Origin: Bacillota bacterium
GTDB lineage: Bacteria > Bacillota > Sulfobacillia > JAJZYS01 > JAJZLH01
Assembly: GCA_021850485.1 (NCBI GenBank)
Contig: JAJZLY010000009.1
Coordinates: forward strand, 39,374-103,373
Reading direction: 5' to 3'
DNA: 64,000 nucleotides
Position 1 is the first letter of the stretch. Every line of letters starts with the position of its first letter. The translations under genes were made by a program, and so were the position numbers. Below are positions 7,368 through 15,698 of this stretch, piece after piece. The notes beneath the pieces are model-generated. The model was not told the DNA's origin, ran no database searches, and worked only from the letters and a program-made list of their open reading frames with translations.

Positions 7368-9047
7368 ATGGAACTCGAGCAACTGGAGGAGAGGTGGCAG
7401 GCGGCCTATCCGCCCGATGTGCAGCGCCACCTGCACTATCCAGAAATCAGCCTAGATGCCATGCTCCGGCAATCCGGGCGGGAGCTGGCCGATCAGCAGG
7501 CGCTGCTCTTTTTAGGATCGACCTGGACGTGGCGGCAGCTGACCGAACTGGCTGGTCGCTGGGCGGCGACGATCAGTAGCCTGGGGATCAGCCGCGGCGA
7601 ACGGGTGATGATTATGCTGCCCAACTGCCCGCAGGCGGTCTGTGCCTTCTATGGGACGCTGTGGGCCAGGGCTGTGGCAGTGATGGTCAACCCTTTGTAC
7701 GTGGAGCGAGAGATCACAGAGATCCTTACCGACTCTGGTGCATCACTGGTCTTGGCCCTCGACCGTCTGGCGCCCCGCCTGGACAGTGTCTTGCGCGATC
7801 ACCCGCAGGTGAAGGTGATCTACACCCACATCACGGACCTGCTGCCGGCGCCTAAGCGCCAGGTGGCACAGGTCGTGGCCAAGCGCCACGGTCAGTGGAA
7901 AGACGTTCCCACGAACCAAAGCTGGCGGCACAACTTAGCGACGCAGACCCTGGCCGTCCAGCCGGTGGAGCCGGAGGAGCTGGCGGCACTGCAGTATACC
8001 GGCGGCACCACAGGCACCCCAAAGGCGGTGATGCTCAGCCACCGCAACCTGATGGCCAACGCCGTCCAGACCATGGTCTGGTCTCGGCGCAAACCAGAGG
8101 CCGGTGCCCGGGTGGTCGGGGTGCTACCCTTCTTCCATGTCTACGGCATGACCGTGGCGATGAACCTGGCGCTGGTGTCCGGAGCAGCCTTGATTGCCGT
8201 GCCGCGGTTTGATGCCAAGGAGCTGGCCGACGCGTTGATCGCCTATCGGCCGCGGTTTTTTCCGGCCACCCCGACCATGTACGTGGCAGTGACGCGGGAG
8301 GCCACAGGGCGCCAGCTCGACCTCTCGTTCATCTCAGCGTGCATCTCGGGGTCGGCGCCGTTGCCTTTGGCCGTACAAGAGGAGTTTGAGGCGCTGACCC
8401 ATGGCTATCTGGTCGAGGGTTACGGCCTGAGCGAGGCGTCGCCGGTCACCCACTGCAACCCACTCAGCGAGCGCAGAAAGGTGGGCACAGTGGGGATCCC
8501 GTTCCCAGACACTGACGGTGTCGTGGTGAACGATCAGGGGCGGATCGCCGAGGTCGGCGAGCGGGGTGAGATCTGGGTGCGCGGTCCGCAGGTGATGCTT
8601 GGCTATTGGCAGCGGCCGGAGGAGACTGCCGCCGCCATCACCAGCGAAGGGTGGCTGAAAACCGGCGACATCGGCGTGTTGGACGAGGATGGATTTTTGC
8701 AGGTGGTCGACCGGCTGAAGGATCTGATCATCGCCGGCGGCTACAACATCTATCCACGTGAGGTCGAAGAGGTGCTCTATCGCCACCCCCTCGTGGCAGA
8801 AGCAGCTGTGTTCGGCGTGCCAGACGCCTACCTGGGTCAGACCGTACGCGCCGCCGTGGTGGCGAAGGGAGATGCCCAGCTCAGCGAGGCGGAACTGCGC
8901 GCCTACTGCGAGACCGAGCTGGCTCGCTACAAGGTGCCCCGCTCGTTTGAGGTGTGCGCGAGTTTGCCCAAATCCGTGATCGGTAAGGTCTTGAAACGAG
9001 TTCTGACCGAGCAGTTTCAACAGGCGACTGAGGAGGACAAACATTGA
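7368..9047 (+). CDS. fadD: Long-chain fatty-acid-CoA ligase
   Basis: A 559-residue adenylate-forming enzyme that activates fatty acids to acyl-CoA via an acyl-AMP. Visible motifs are the P-loop-like YTGGTTGTPKAVMLSH (about residue 210), GYGLSEASPV, TGDIGVLDEDGF, DRLKDLIIAGGYNIYP, and the C-terminal catalytic lysine in PKSVIGKVLKR. Length and motif order are standard for FadD-type ligases. The ATG is preceded by a purine-rich GGGGGGCTGGGA. The gene lies 12 bases after the dehydrogenase gene and overlaps the thiolase gene by four bases (TTGA), so it is part of one operon. Chain-length preference cannot be read from the sequence. Confidence 0.92.
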   Translation: MELEQLEERWQAAYPPDVQRHLHYPEISLDAMLRQSGRELADQQALLFLGSTWTWRQLTELAGRWAATISSLGISRGERVMIMLPNCPQAVCAFYGTLWARAVAVMVNPLYVEREITEILTDSGASLVLALDRLAPRLDSVLRDHPQVKVIYTHITDLLPAPKRQVAQVVAKRHGQWKDVPTNQSWRHNLATQTLAVQPVEPEELAALQYTGGTTGTPKAVMLSHRNLMANAVQTMVWSRRKPEAGARVVGVLPFFHVYGMTVAMNLALVSGAALIAVPRFDAKELADALIAYRPRFFPATPTMYVAVTREATGRQLDLSFISACISGSAPLPLAVQEEFEALTHGYLVEGYGLSEASPVTHCNPLSERRKVGTVGIPFPDTDGVVVNDQGRIAEVGERGEIWVRGPQVMLGYWQRPEETAAAITSEGWLKTGDIGVLDEDGFLQVVDRLKDLIIAGGYNIYPREVEEVLYRHPLVAEAAVFGVPDAYLGQTVRAAVVAKGDAQLSEAELRAYCETELARYKVPRSFEVCASLPKSVIGKVLKRVLTEQFQQATEEDKH

Positions 9048-10231
9048 GTGGGATCGTGATCGCGGGGCTGGCCCGGACAGCGGTGGGAGCCTTCGGTGGG
9101 AATCTTAAAGACGTGTCGGCGACGGCCCTGGGCGTGGCTACCGGCCAAGCCACACTAGCCAGGGCAGGGCTGGATCCGGCCGCCGTGGACGAGTTGATCT
9201 GTGGCAGTGGCGGCCAACCCATCGCCGAGGCCAATGTCGCCCGCCAGATCGGTCTGCGGCTAGGTCTTCCAGAAAGCACGCCAGCCTTTTCGGTGCAACG
9301 CAACTGCGCGTCTGGACTGCAGGCACTCACTTCGGCCGCCCAGTCGATTGCCGCCGGTGATGCCCAGGCGGTACTGGCCGTGGGTGCGGAGAATATGAGC
9401 CAAGCGCCCTACCTTACCTATGGAGCCAGATGGGGCCTGCATCTGCGCCATCAGGAATTGCGCGATGCGATCTGGGAGGGTTTGACCGATGCGTATAGCG
9501 GCCTGCTGATGGGCGAGACGGCTGAAAACCTGGCCGAACGCTATCAACTGAGCCGCCAAGCCCAGGACGCCTTTGCCCTAGAGAGTCACCGCCTAGCCTA
9601 TCAGGCGAGCCGAACCGGGTTGTTCAAAGCGGAAATTGCTCCAGTGCAGGTGGCCGCCCGGCGCAATGACCCAGCGGTCGAGATCAGCCGGGACGAGGGT
9701 CCGAGTCCGGCATTGTCCCCTGATCGGATGGCGATGGCTCCGACCATCTTCAAAAAAGGCGGGACTGTGACGCCGCTCAACTCTTGCCCGCTGAACGATG
9801 CGGCCGCCAGTTGCCTGGTGATGTCAGAGCAGGCAGCCAAGGACCGTGGCATCACCCCACAGGCGCGCCTGCTGGGCTACGCCTACGCAGGGTGCGATCC
9901 CAAGATGATGGGGTTGGGGCCGGTGCCGGCCACCCAAAAACTGCTCAAGAAGCTTGGTCTGCGGCTGGATCAGATCGATCTGATCGAGATCAACGAGGCG
10001 TTCGCCGCACAGGTGCTGGCCTGCCAGCGGGAGTTGGACTACGACCCGGCCCGGGCGAACGTCTCGGGAGGGGCGATTGCACTCGGCCATCCAATCGGTG
10101 CCACCGGACTCAGGCTGACCGCAACCTTGGTCCATGCGATGGCCCGTCTGAACGCTCGCTTGGGGCTGGTTACGCTGTGCATCGGCGGCGGCCAGGGGGC
10201 CGCCGCCATCTTCGAGAGGTGGGAGGCCTGA
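9044..10231 (+). CDS. fadA: Thiolase (acetyl-CoA C-acyltransferase)
   Basis: A 395-residue thiolase that performs the last, thiolytic step of beta-oxidation, or acetoacetyl-CoA synthesis in reverse. The three catalytic residues are in place: Cys88 in RNCASGLQAL, His349 in GGAIALGHPIGATG, and Cys379 in TLCIGGGQG. Start TTG at 9044 overlaps the ligase stop and is preceded by GAGGAGGAC. The 3-hydroxyacyl-CoA dehydrogenase follows after one base. Operon context favours the degradative role over biosynthesis of acetoacetyl-CoA. Confidence 0.92.
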   Translation: MSGIVIAGLARTAVGAFGGNLKDVSATALGVATGQATLARAGLDPAAVDELICGSGGQPIAEANVARQIGLRLGLPESTPAFSVQRNCASGLQALTSAAQSIAAGDAQAVLAVGAENMSQAPYLTYGARWGLHLRHQELRDAIWEGLTDAYSGLLMGETAENLAERYQLSRQAQDAFALESHRLAYQASRTGLFKAEIAPVQVAARRNDPAVEISRDEGPSPALSPDRMAMAPTIFKKGGTVTPLNSCPLNDAAASCLVMSEQAAKDRGITPQARLLGYAYAGCDPKMMGLGPVPATQKLLKKLGLRLDQIDLIEINEAFAAQVLACQRELDYDPARANVSGGAIALGHPIGATGLRLTATLVHAMARLNARLGLVTLCIGGGQGAAAIFERWEA

Positions 10232-10232
10232 C

Positions 10233-11105
10233 ATGTTTGTGCTGAAGGCCGGTGTGGTTGGAGCCGGGACGATGGGCGCCGAGATCGCCCAGGTGATTTC
10301 CTTTGCCGAAGTTCCGGTGGTGTTGGTGGACATCTCTGCTGCGGCGATGGAACGGGGCAGAAAGCGCGTCGAAGAGATTTATCAGCGCCGAGTTGATCGC
10401 GGCAGAATGACCTCGACCCAGGCCCAAGATCGGCTCAGTCTCCTCACCACTTCCACAGATCTGGCGGCCCTACACGATGCCGACCTGGTGATCGAGGCGG
10501 TGCCAGAGACGATCGATCTCAAACGGCAAGTGATCCAGGCACTGGACGCTGTCTTGTCGCCATTGTCGGTGATCGGATCCAACACCTCCGCCCTGTCCAT
10601 CACGGCCATGGCTGAGGGCAGTCGGCAGCCAGGACGAGTCGCCGGTGTCCACTTCTTTTTCCCGGCGTCGGTGATGCGGCTGGTGGAGGTGGTCAGCGGC
10701 GAGGCCACCACCGCTGACACCGTGGAGACGGTGGTCAGCTTTGTGACAGACATCCGCAAGATTCCGGTACGGGTCAAGGAGTGCCCTGGCTTTGTGGTCA
10801 ATCGAGTTCTGATGGCGGCCATGTCCGAGGTGTTGCGCTTCCAGCAGGAGACGGGAGCGAGCTTCGCCGATCTGGACCGGGCCACGCTGGAGCAGGGCCT
10901 GGTCCCGATGGGGCCGTTCGGACTTGCCGATCAGCTCGGCTTGGACATCGTCAAGGAGGTCCAGGCGACCTTGGCAGCGGCCTATGGTCCCCGTTTCGGG
11001 GGCGGATCAGCGGTGGCCGAGCGTGTGGCCAAAGGAGCCCTCGGTGTGAAGACGGGGCACGGATTTTACGATTACACGGGGGGCGGTGCGGACGATGGCC
11101 GATGA
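10233..11105 (+). CDS. 3-hydroxyacyl-CoA dehydrogenase (3-hydroxybutyryl-CoA dehydrogenase type)
   Basis: A 290-residue NAD-dependent enzyme of the single-function HBDH type. The Rossmann motif GAGTMG (residues 10-15) opens the N-terminal domain. GSNTSALSIT and GVHFFFPASVMRLVEV mark the substrate site. The C-terminal domain carries KECPGFVVNRVLMA and ends in GVKTGHGFYDY. The start ATG overlaps the thiolase context with GAGAGGTGGGAGG upstream. The end overlaps the next small gene, which encodes a second copy of the C-terminal domain, as if a longer FadB-like protein had been split. Confidence 0.92.
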   Translation: MFVLKAGVVGAGTMGAEIAQVISFAEVPVVLVDISAAAMERGRKRVEEIYQRRVDRGRMTSTQAQDRLSLLTTSTDLAALHDADLVIEAVPETIDLKRQVIQALDAVLSPLSVIGSNTSALSITAMAEGSRQPGRVAGVHFFFPASVMRLVEVVSGEATTADTVETVVSFVTDIRKIPVRVKECPGFVVNRVLMAAMSEVLRFQQETGASFADLDRATLEQGLVPMGPFGLADQLGLDIVKEVQATLAAAYGPRFGGGSAVAERVAKGALGVKTGHGFYDYTGGGADDGR

Positions 11106-11379
11106 TCTGGCGAGCGGTGTGGAGCGCTTTACCCTAGCCGCTTTTCAAGAGGCGTGCCGGATTGTGGCGGAAAATGTGGCCACCGTGGCTGACGTCGACA
11201 TCGCGCTGCGGGCTGGAGCTGGCTTCAAGGAGGGGATCTTCACCTGGGCGGACCAGCAAGGATTAGCCCAGCTTCACCAGCGCCTGGAGCAGATGGCCCA
11301 GTTCCATGGCGAGTGGTTTGCACCATTGCCGCTGCTCACCCAGCGCGTCGCCAGCGGGCGAGGGTTCACCGATGTCTGA
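11095..11379 (+). CDS. Stand-alone 3-hydroxyacyl-CoA dehydrogenase C-terminal domain protein
   Basis: A 94-residue protein resembling only the helical C-terminal domain of 3-hydroxyacyl-CoA dehydrogenases: RFTLAAFQEACRIVAENVAT, then DVDIALRAGAGFKEGIFTWADQQG. In multifunctional FadB/FadJ this domain occurs twice in one chain; here the second copy is a separate gene overlapping the first by 11 bases. Either ATG 11095 or GTG 11086 could start it. It has no NAD-binding or active-site part, so it presumably assembles with the upstream enzyme (inference). It overlaps the enoyl-CoA hydratase start by eight bases. Confidence 0.8.
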   Translation: MADDLASGVERFTLAAFQEACRIVAENVATVADVDIALRAGAGFKEGIFTWADQQGLAQLHQRLEQMAQFHGEWFAPLPLLTQRVASGRGFTDV

Positions 11380-12148
11380 GGCCGAAGGCCCGGTCGTTGT
11401 CCGAGTTGAGGCTAAGATTGCCTGGCTGACCATCACCAACCCGCCTGCCAATGCGCTGGCGCCAGCTGTCTTGGAGGCATTGGACGCGGCGCTGGCCGCC
11501 GTGGACAAGGACCCGGCCGTGCGGGTGGTGGTGCTCACCGCAGCTGGGCCGCACTTTTTCTCAGCCGGAGCCGACCTCAAGGGCGCGATGGGCATTGACC
11601 TACCCGCCTATTTGCAGCGTGGACAAGCCCTGTTTTCGCAGCTGGAGACATTGTCGCGTCCGACCTTGGCCATGATCCAGGGCACAGCGCTGGGTGGTGG
11701 CTTGGAATTGGCCATGGCCTGTGACATCCGCCTATGTGCCGACAGCGCACGCCTTGGCCAGCCCGAGACCACCTTGGGCATCATCCCGGCCTGGGGCGGC
11801 ACCCAGCGGCTGCCCCGGCTGGTGGGGAGAGGGCGGGCGCTTGAGATGATCCTGACTGGCGCTGTGATCACGGCCGAGCAGGCCGAGAACTGGGGACTGG
11901 TCAATCGCAGTCTGCCGCCGGACCAACTTGTCGACTTTACCCGGAACCTAGCTGGCCGCCTCGCCCAGCAACCGCCGATTGCCTTGGCAGAGGCCAAGGC
12001 GGCAGTACACCAGGGGTTGAGTGATGGCATCGCCGCCGGCATGATCGCGGAGCGCCAGGCGATGGCCCGGGTCATGACTTCCGATGACGCCAGAGAGGGG
12101 CTTGTTGCATTTTTGGAGAAACGGAGGCCACACTTTCAGGGGCGTTAG
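11372..12148 (+). CDS. Enoyl-CoA hydratase/isomerase family protein
   Basis: A 258-residue crotonase-fold protein that hydrates trans-2-enoyl-CoA. The oxyanion-hole segment FFSAGADLKG and both catalytic glutamates (GGGLELAMACD and GQPETTLGIIP, followed by WGGTQRLPRL) are present, as in true hydratases. Start ATG at 11372 lies inside the end of the previous gene; a longer frame from 11306 adds residues without family similarity. It is the last gene of the beta-oxidation operon. The next gene is 30 bases away and functionally unrelated. Confidence 0.92.
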   Translation: MSEAEGPVVVRVEAKIAWLTITNPPANALAPAVLEALDAALAAVDKDPAVRVVVLTAAGPHFFSAGADLKGAMGIDLPAYLQRGQALFSQLETLSRPTLAMIQGTALGGGLELAMACDIRLCADSARLGQPETTLGIIPAWGGTQRLPRLVGRGRALEMILTGAVITAEQAENWGLVNRSLPPDQLVDFTRNLAGRLAQQPPIALAEAKAAVHQGLSDGIAAGMIAERQAMARVMTSDDAREGLVAFLEKRRPHFQGR

Positions 12149-12178
12149 GTCCTAGGCAAGAAAAGGGGAGCGTGACCA

Positions 12179-12826
12179 ATGGCCAGACGCCACCCGGTGA
12201 CGCTCTCGCTCTTGGTTGCCATTGCCGTCCTCTGGGTGCTGGAGGGCGGGTTGGCCATCGGCGGAGGGACCATCTCGCTCGCTACCGCCGTGGCCCTCGG
12301 TGCCCAGTACACACCGCTGGTGCTGGCTGGCCAGCCATGGCGACTTGTCACGGCAATGTTCATCCACTGGTCCTGGCTGCACGTCTTGCTCAACGGCTGG
12401 AGTCTGTACATCGTGGGCACGGTGGTTGAACCGGTTTACGGCTCGTGGCGTACGCTGGGCATCTACCTGCTGGGCGGCCTGTTAGGTGGCGTGGCCACCT
12501 TGGCTCTGATGCCTCAGAATGTGATCTCTGCTGGTGCCTCCGGCGCCATTTTCGCCCTGCTGGGGGCGGTGCTGGTGGTGGCGATTGTGGCCAGGAAGCG
12601 GATCGGTTCTTCGCTGCTGTGGTGGGCCGTCGGCATCGTGGGCATCAACCTGCTGTTTGATCTCTACAATCCGCAAATCGCCATCTGGGACCACCTGGGC
12701 GGGTTTTTAGGCGGCATTCTCGCCACCTTGGTGTGTGGTCTACCGGGGCGCCGCTGGTCGTGGATGAACGCACTGGCCGGTGCGCTCCTGATTGGACTGG
12801 GCGCAGGACTGTGGATGATCGCCTAG
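12179..12826 (+). CDS. Rhomboid family intramembrane serine protease
   Basis: A 215-residue membrane protein with six or seven hydrophobic segments. The catalytic dyad is visible: Ser121 in the GASGAIFALLG motif and His172 in WDHLGGFLGG. The conserved HWSWLHVLLNGWSLY segment contributes the oxyanion asparagine. WR (PWRLVTAMFIH) of the L1 loop is also present. Such proteases cleave membrane-spanning substrates within the bilayer; the substrate is unknown. The ATG follows GGGGAGCGTGACCA. It ends at a strong bidirectional hairpin facing the ferredoxin gene. Confidence 0.9.
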   Translation: MARRHPVTLSLLVAIAVLWVLEGGLAIGGGTISLATAVALGAQYTPLVLAGQPWRLVTAMFIHWSWLHVLLNGWSLYIVGTVVEPVYGSWRTLGIYLLGGLLGGVATLALMPQNVISAGASGAIFALLGAVLVVAIVARKRIGSSLLWWAVGIVGINLLFDLYNPQIAIWDHLGGFLGGILATLVCGLPGRRWSWMNALAGALLIGLGAGLWMIA

Positions 12827-12841
12827 GGGTGCACGGTGCAC

Positions 12842-12874
12842 GCGCAGGAGGCGGCGATCCGCCGCCTCCTGCGC
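12842..12874. terminator. Strong hairpin between convergent rhomboid and ferredoxin genes
   Basis: GCGCAGGAGGCGGC (12842-12855) pairs perfectly with 12861-12874. A further G-C pair leaves a 3-base loop, giving a 15-bp stem. Its place between two converging genes, 15 bases after the rhomboid stop and 21 bases past the ferredoxin stop, fits a bidirectional terminator. Only a weak T-run (GGTTT) follows on the plus strand. Confidence 0.75.
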
Positions 12875-12895
12875 AGGTTTACGTCAGTGTGACCG

Positions 12896-13153
12896 TCAGC
12901 TGTTCAACGAGTCCAGTCCGAAGAACGTGCGGTTGATATCGATAAAATTCAGCCACTTGTCCGGCAGCACCGACTCCTCGAAAATGGCCGACACGGGGCA
13001 CACGGCCTCGCAGGCACCGCAGTTGATACAGTCGTCCGGGTTGATGAAGTACTGCTTGGCATCGTCTGTGGAGTGAATGCAGTCGACCGGACAGACATCC
13101 ACACAGCTGTGATCCTTCACCCCGATGCACGGCTCGGCGATAATGTAGGCCAA
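12896..13153 (-). CDS. Ferredoxin, 7Fe/8Fe type (FdxA-like)
   Basis: An 85-residue electron carrier with eight cysteines: Cys9, Cys17, Cys21, Cys25, Cys42, Cys45, Cys48 and Cys52. The first site has the Cx7Cx3CP spacing (CIGVKDHSCVDVCP) typical of [3Fe-4S]/[4Fe-4S] seven-iron ferredoxins, and the second is a standard CINCGACEAVCP cluster. The C-terminal extension (LPDKWLNFIDINRTFFG) is the FdxA-type tail. A good GGAGGCAACC lies before the ATG at 13153. It is a single-gene unit closed by the hairpin at 12842-12874. The redox partner is unknown; ETF or oxidoreductases elsewhere are candidates. Confidence 0.92.
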   Translation of the reverse strand: MAYIIAEPCIGVKDHSCVDVCPVDCIHSTDDAKQYFINPDDCINCGACEAVCPVSAIFEESVLPDKWLNFIDINRTFFGLDSLNS

Positions 13154-13278
13154 CTGGTTGCCTCCTCGGATTCAGCATGAGTGGCGGATTCGAGGCCAGA
13201 TTTATGATAGCAAACCCACCGCCAGCAGGCCAGAGGCGAGGGTGGAGTTGATCGACATCCGGCATGGAAGGGGCTAGG

Positions 13279-13827
13279 ATGAGGTCGATGTCAACGCACA
13301 ATCAGTTCACCCCCAAGCGCACAGGCTTCAGCCCGAGCCAGCAGGTCCGGCATGTCAGCGCGATCGACCTGGAGTCTTTGCGACAAAGTGGCATCCGCAT
13401 GCTGTTGATCGACTTTGACAACACCCTGATCGCCCGCCACGAAGCGCGGCCATCGGCTGCGGTTTTGGCTTGGTTGGAACGCGCTCGCCAAGCGGGCATC
13501 GAAGCTGTCGTGTTTTCAAACAACCGCTCGCGCCGGGTCAGTAGAATTGCCGGAGAACTCCGCCTACGCTGCTTTACGGGTGTTGGCAAGCCTGCTCTCT
13601 CGGCGTACCGCACGGCCTTGGATGCCTGCGGCCAGACGCCTGCCACTGTCGTCGCCATCGGAGATCAGGTCTTTCGGGACATCTGGGGTGCCAACCGCAG
13701 TGGGGTCCACAGCATTTTGGTTGAGCCTCTGGACCGGAGAGAGTTCTTGCCCATCCGTCTGATCCGGCCGATCGAGCGCCTGGTGCTCGCATCTCTGCGC
13801 GAACGCCAACTGCGCAACGTCGGTTGA
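13279..13827 (+). CDS. YqeG family HAD-type phosphatase
   Basis: A 182-residue HAD-superfamily IIIA protein. The nucleophile motif LLIDFDNTL (Asp45, Asp47), motif II VVFSNNRSRR, and the later GIGDQ-like VVAIGDQVFRDIWGANRSG are as in YqeG proteins, which in Bacillota often precede shikimate or ribosome-assembly genes. The physiological substrate is unsettled. ATG at 13279 was chosen because GGAAGGGG lies five bases before it; an ATG at 13264 is also in frame. The gene is convergent with the DivIVA-like operon, with only eight bases between the stops. Confidence 0.85.
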   Translation: MRSMSTHNQFTPKRTGFSPSQQVRHVSAIDLESLRQSGIRMLLIDFDNTLIARHEARPSAAVLAWLERARQAGIEAVVFSNNRSRRVSRIAGELRLRCFTGVGKPALSAYRTALDACGQTPATVVAIGDQVFRDIWGANRSGVHSILVEPLDRREFLPIRLIRPIERLVLASLRERQLRNVG

Positions 13828-13835
13828 TTTAGGCG

Positions 13836-15698
13836 TCAGGCTCCGGGTCCACCTAGCCCTGGGAAGGTCATATAGACGATCAGCTCCGGTAGCCGACCGG
13901 CGGCGTCGACGCGCTGGACCAGGGCGGCGTCGATCATCATATCCTTGGCGGCCAGCAGCTCTCCAGCAGAGTTGTAGATGTCTTGCCCAACGACCTTGCC
14001 TTCCAGAAAGGCCAAGACATCGACGGCACCACCCGAAGACGCTGCACCCATCTCTGGTGTTGGCTGCGGTCTGGTGGGCGGTGGCACCACTGGCCCTGGC
14101 GGCGGGCTAGGTGCCTGGCTGACTGGCGCTGCAGGCATCAGAGGTGGTGCCGCCGACGGCATAGGCGACTCCAGAGTCATCGGCGGCGGCACCGGCAGTG
14201 GCACACTCGTCTCTGCGAGGAGGTCGCTGCCAGCGACTGCGGCTGGAACGTCCACTTGCCACGAGGGCGGCGGCAGCAAGCCTGCCAGCTCAGCGAGGCT
14301 GGGTGCGGCTCTTGGGGGGACGGCCTGGGCGACTTGGGCGGCTGCGGCTGCGGCTGGGGATGGAACTACAGCCGGTGGTGTCGCCTGGATCGAGCGTTGA
14401 GGCGTGGCCGTGGTCTCCAAGATAGCGTCTGCTGGCGCCCGTTCGGCGGGTGTGGCAGGCGTCGGCTCGCCAACCCGTGCGTCGGGCGCGGACGTTGGTT
14501 GACCACCGCTGTCCTGGGCCGTAGATACGACGGTTGCGGCCGGTGTTTCCTTCGGCCCCGTTGCCTCACCAGTGGACTCTGGAGTCAGGTCCGCTGGACT
14601 GGTGGCCGGAGTCGGCGCAGCGGCCTTGTCCGTATCCGGCAACGACTGAGGCAACGGGGGGAGCCCGTCGGTGGGCTGAGGTTCAGGTGCTGGCTGCGCA
14701 GGGGGGGCTACCTCGGCCGGGAGGAGCTGCGGCTGGTCGACCGAGCCCGCAGGTGGAGCGACCACATCGCTGGCAGTCACCTTTGGCGCGGCCATCCCAA
14801 GCGAAGAGGTTTCGGTCAGAGCTGCGGCGGCCTGCCCGATCGACTCCAGGTCGGGAGCTGCGAGCCGGGTGACAGCGCGCAGGGCTTGCCCTTCCGGTAC
14901 CTCCGGCAAGTCCTCAAGGCTCATCAGGCGGGCGTCCGGCTTGACCATGACCGTATGTTGGCCGATGGCGACGACGTCGTCGGCGGGCAGTGCCCGCTCC
15001 GCCTCGTCGGTCGAGCCAACGACATACCCAAGAACCCGCGGCGGAAGCCCCGTCACGACGATTCCGGTCACAGAACCATTCAACTTTCCGTCTCGGCTCT
15101 GCACGCGCAGTCGGTCGGGAGGCACATCCAGACGGGTGCGATTTGCGGGCAGAGGCCGGGCGGTGACCTGAGACGCGTCGAGTTCCGAGCCGAACAGGAC
15201 TGGAGCGACTGCAGCGAACTGAGCATCGTGATCAATGCCGGACTGAATCGCCGCCGTCGTCTGCAACATGGTGTCCCGGATGGTCGCCATCATCTGACGC
15301 AGGCCCTGGTCGATTTTCTGCCGCTCACGGTCGATGGCCGGGACCAGCTGTGCGAGCTGCTCGCGCCGCAGTTGGTAGATTTGCTCCAGGCGGTAGATCT
15401 CGTGCTGGGCACCGACATCCAGCAGTTCGGCTGAAGCCTTAGCAGTACTGACCTGGGCCTCCAGCATCACCGTCTCGCGTTCGAGGTGGTGAAGGAGATC
15501 GCGCATCGTCATGGCCCGCTCGCGCGCTCTGGCGACGGCATCGCGCTCCAACTCCAGGGCGCGCGTCCAAATCTCTAGAGCGGCACGCTCAGAGCCCTCC
15601 AACTCCGCCAGATAGGCCTGCACATCGGCACGGTTATAGCCAAACAAGCCGACCCGTAGTCTGCGGGAGGGGAGTAGCCGGGACGAACTGCCCGGCAT
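13836..15698 (-). CDS. Large DivIVA-like coiled-coil protein with PRC-barrel-like domain and Pro/Ala-rich linker
   Basis: A 620-residue protein. The N-terminus (VGLFGYNRADVQAYLAELE, about residues 16-34) resembles the GY-containing membrane-binding start of DivIVA/GpsB domains and is followed by coiled coil to about residue 170. A beta-rich segment (SRDGKLNGSVTGIVV, VLGYVVGSTDEAER, residues about 205-265) looks like a PRC-barrel. Residues about 290-560 are a low-complexity Pro/Ala/Thr linker. The last 55 residues (GKVVGQDIYNSAGELLAAKD) form a small conserved-looking module. Such architecture suggests a polar or septal scaffold. It overlaps the preceding gene by one base (TAATG), so the two are coupled. 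The family assignment rests on short motifs. Confidence 0.6.
   Translation of the reverse strand: MPGSSSRLLPSRRLRVGLFGYNRADVQAYLAELEGSERAALEIWTRALELERDAVARARERAMTMRDLLHHLERETVMLEAQVSTAKASAELLDVGAQHEIYRLEQIYQLRREQLAQLVPAIDRERQKIDQGLRQMMATIRDTMLQTTAAIQSGIDHDAQFAAVAPVLFGSELDASQVTARPLPANRTRLDVPPDRLRVQSRDGKLNGSVTGIVVTGLPPRVLGYVVGSTDEAERALPADDVVAIGQHTVMVKPDARLMSLEDLPEVPEGQALRAVTRLAAPDLESIGQAAAALTETSSLGMAAPKVTASDVVAPPAGSVDQPQLLPAEVAPPAQPAPEPQPTDGLPPLPQSLPDTDKAAAPTPATSPADLTPESTGEATGPKETPAATVVSTAQDSGGQPTSAPDARVGEPTPATPAERAPADAILETTATPQRSIQATPPAVVPSPAAAAAAQVAQAVPPRAAPSLAELAGLLPPPSWQVDVPAAVAGSDLLAETSVPLPVPPPMTLESPMPSAAPPLMPAAPVSQAPSPPPGPVVPPPTRPQPTPEMGAASSGGAVDVLAFLEGKVVGQDIYNSAGELLAAKDMMIDAALVQRVDAAGRLPELIVYMTFPGLGGPGA

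Noticed and set aside
13983-15434. Long plus-strand open frame of 483 codons
   Set aside because: It lies opposite the 620-residue DivIVA-like gene, has very high Arg/Gly/Trp content without any family similarity, and is a by-product of GC-rich codon usage.
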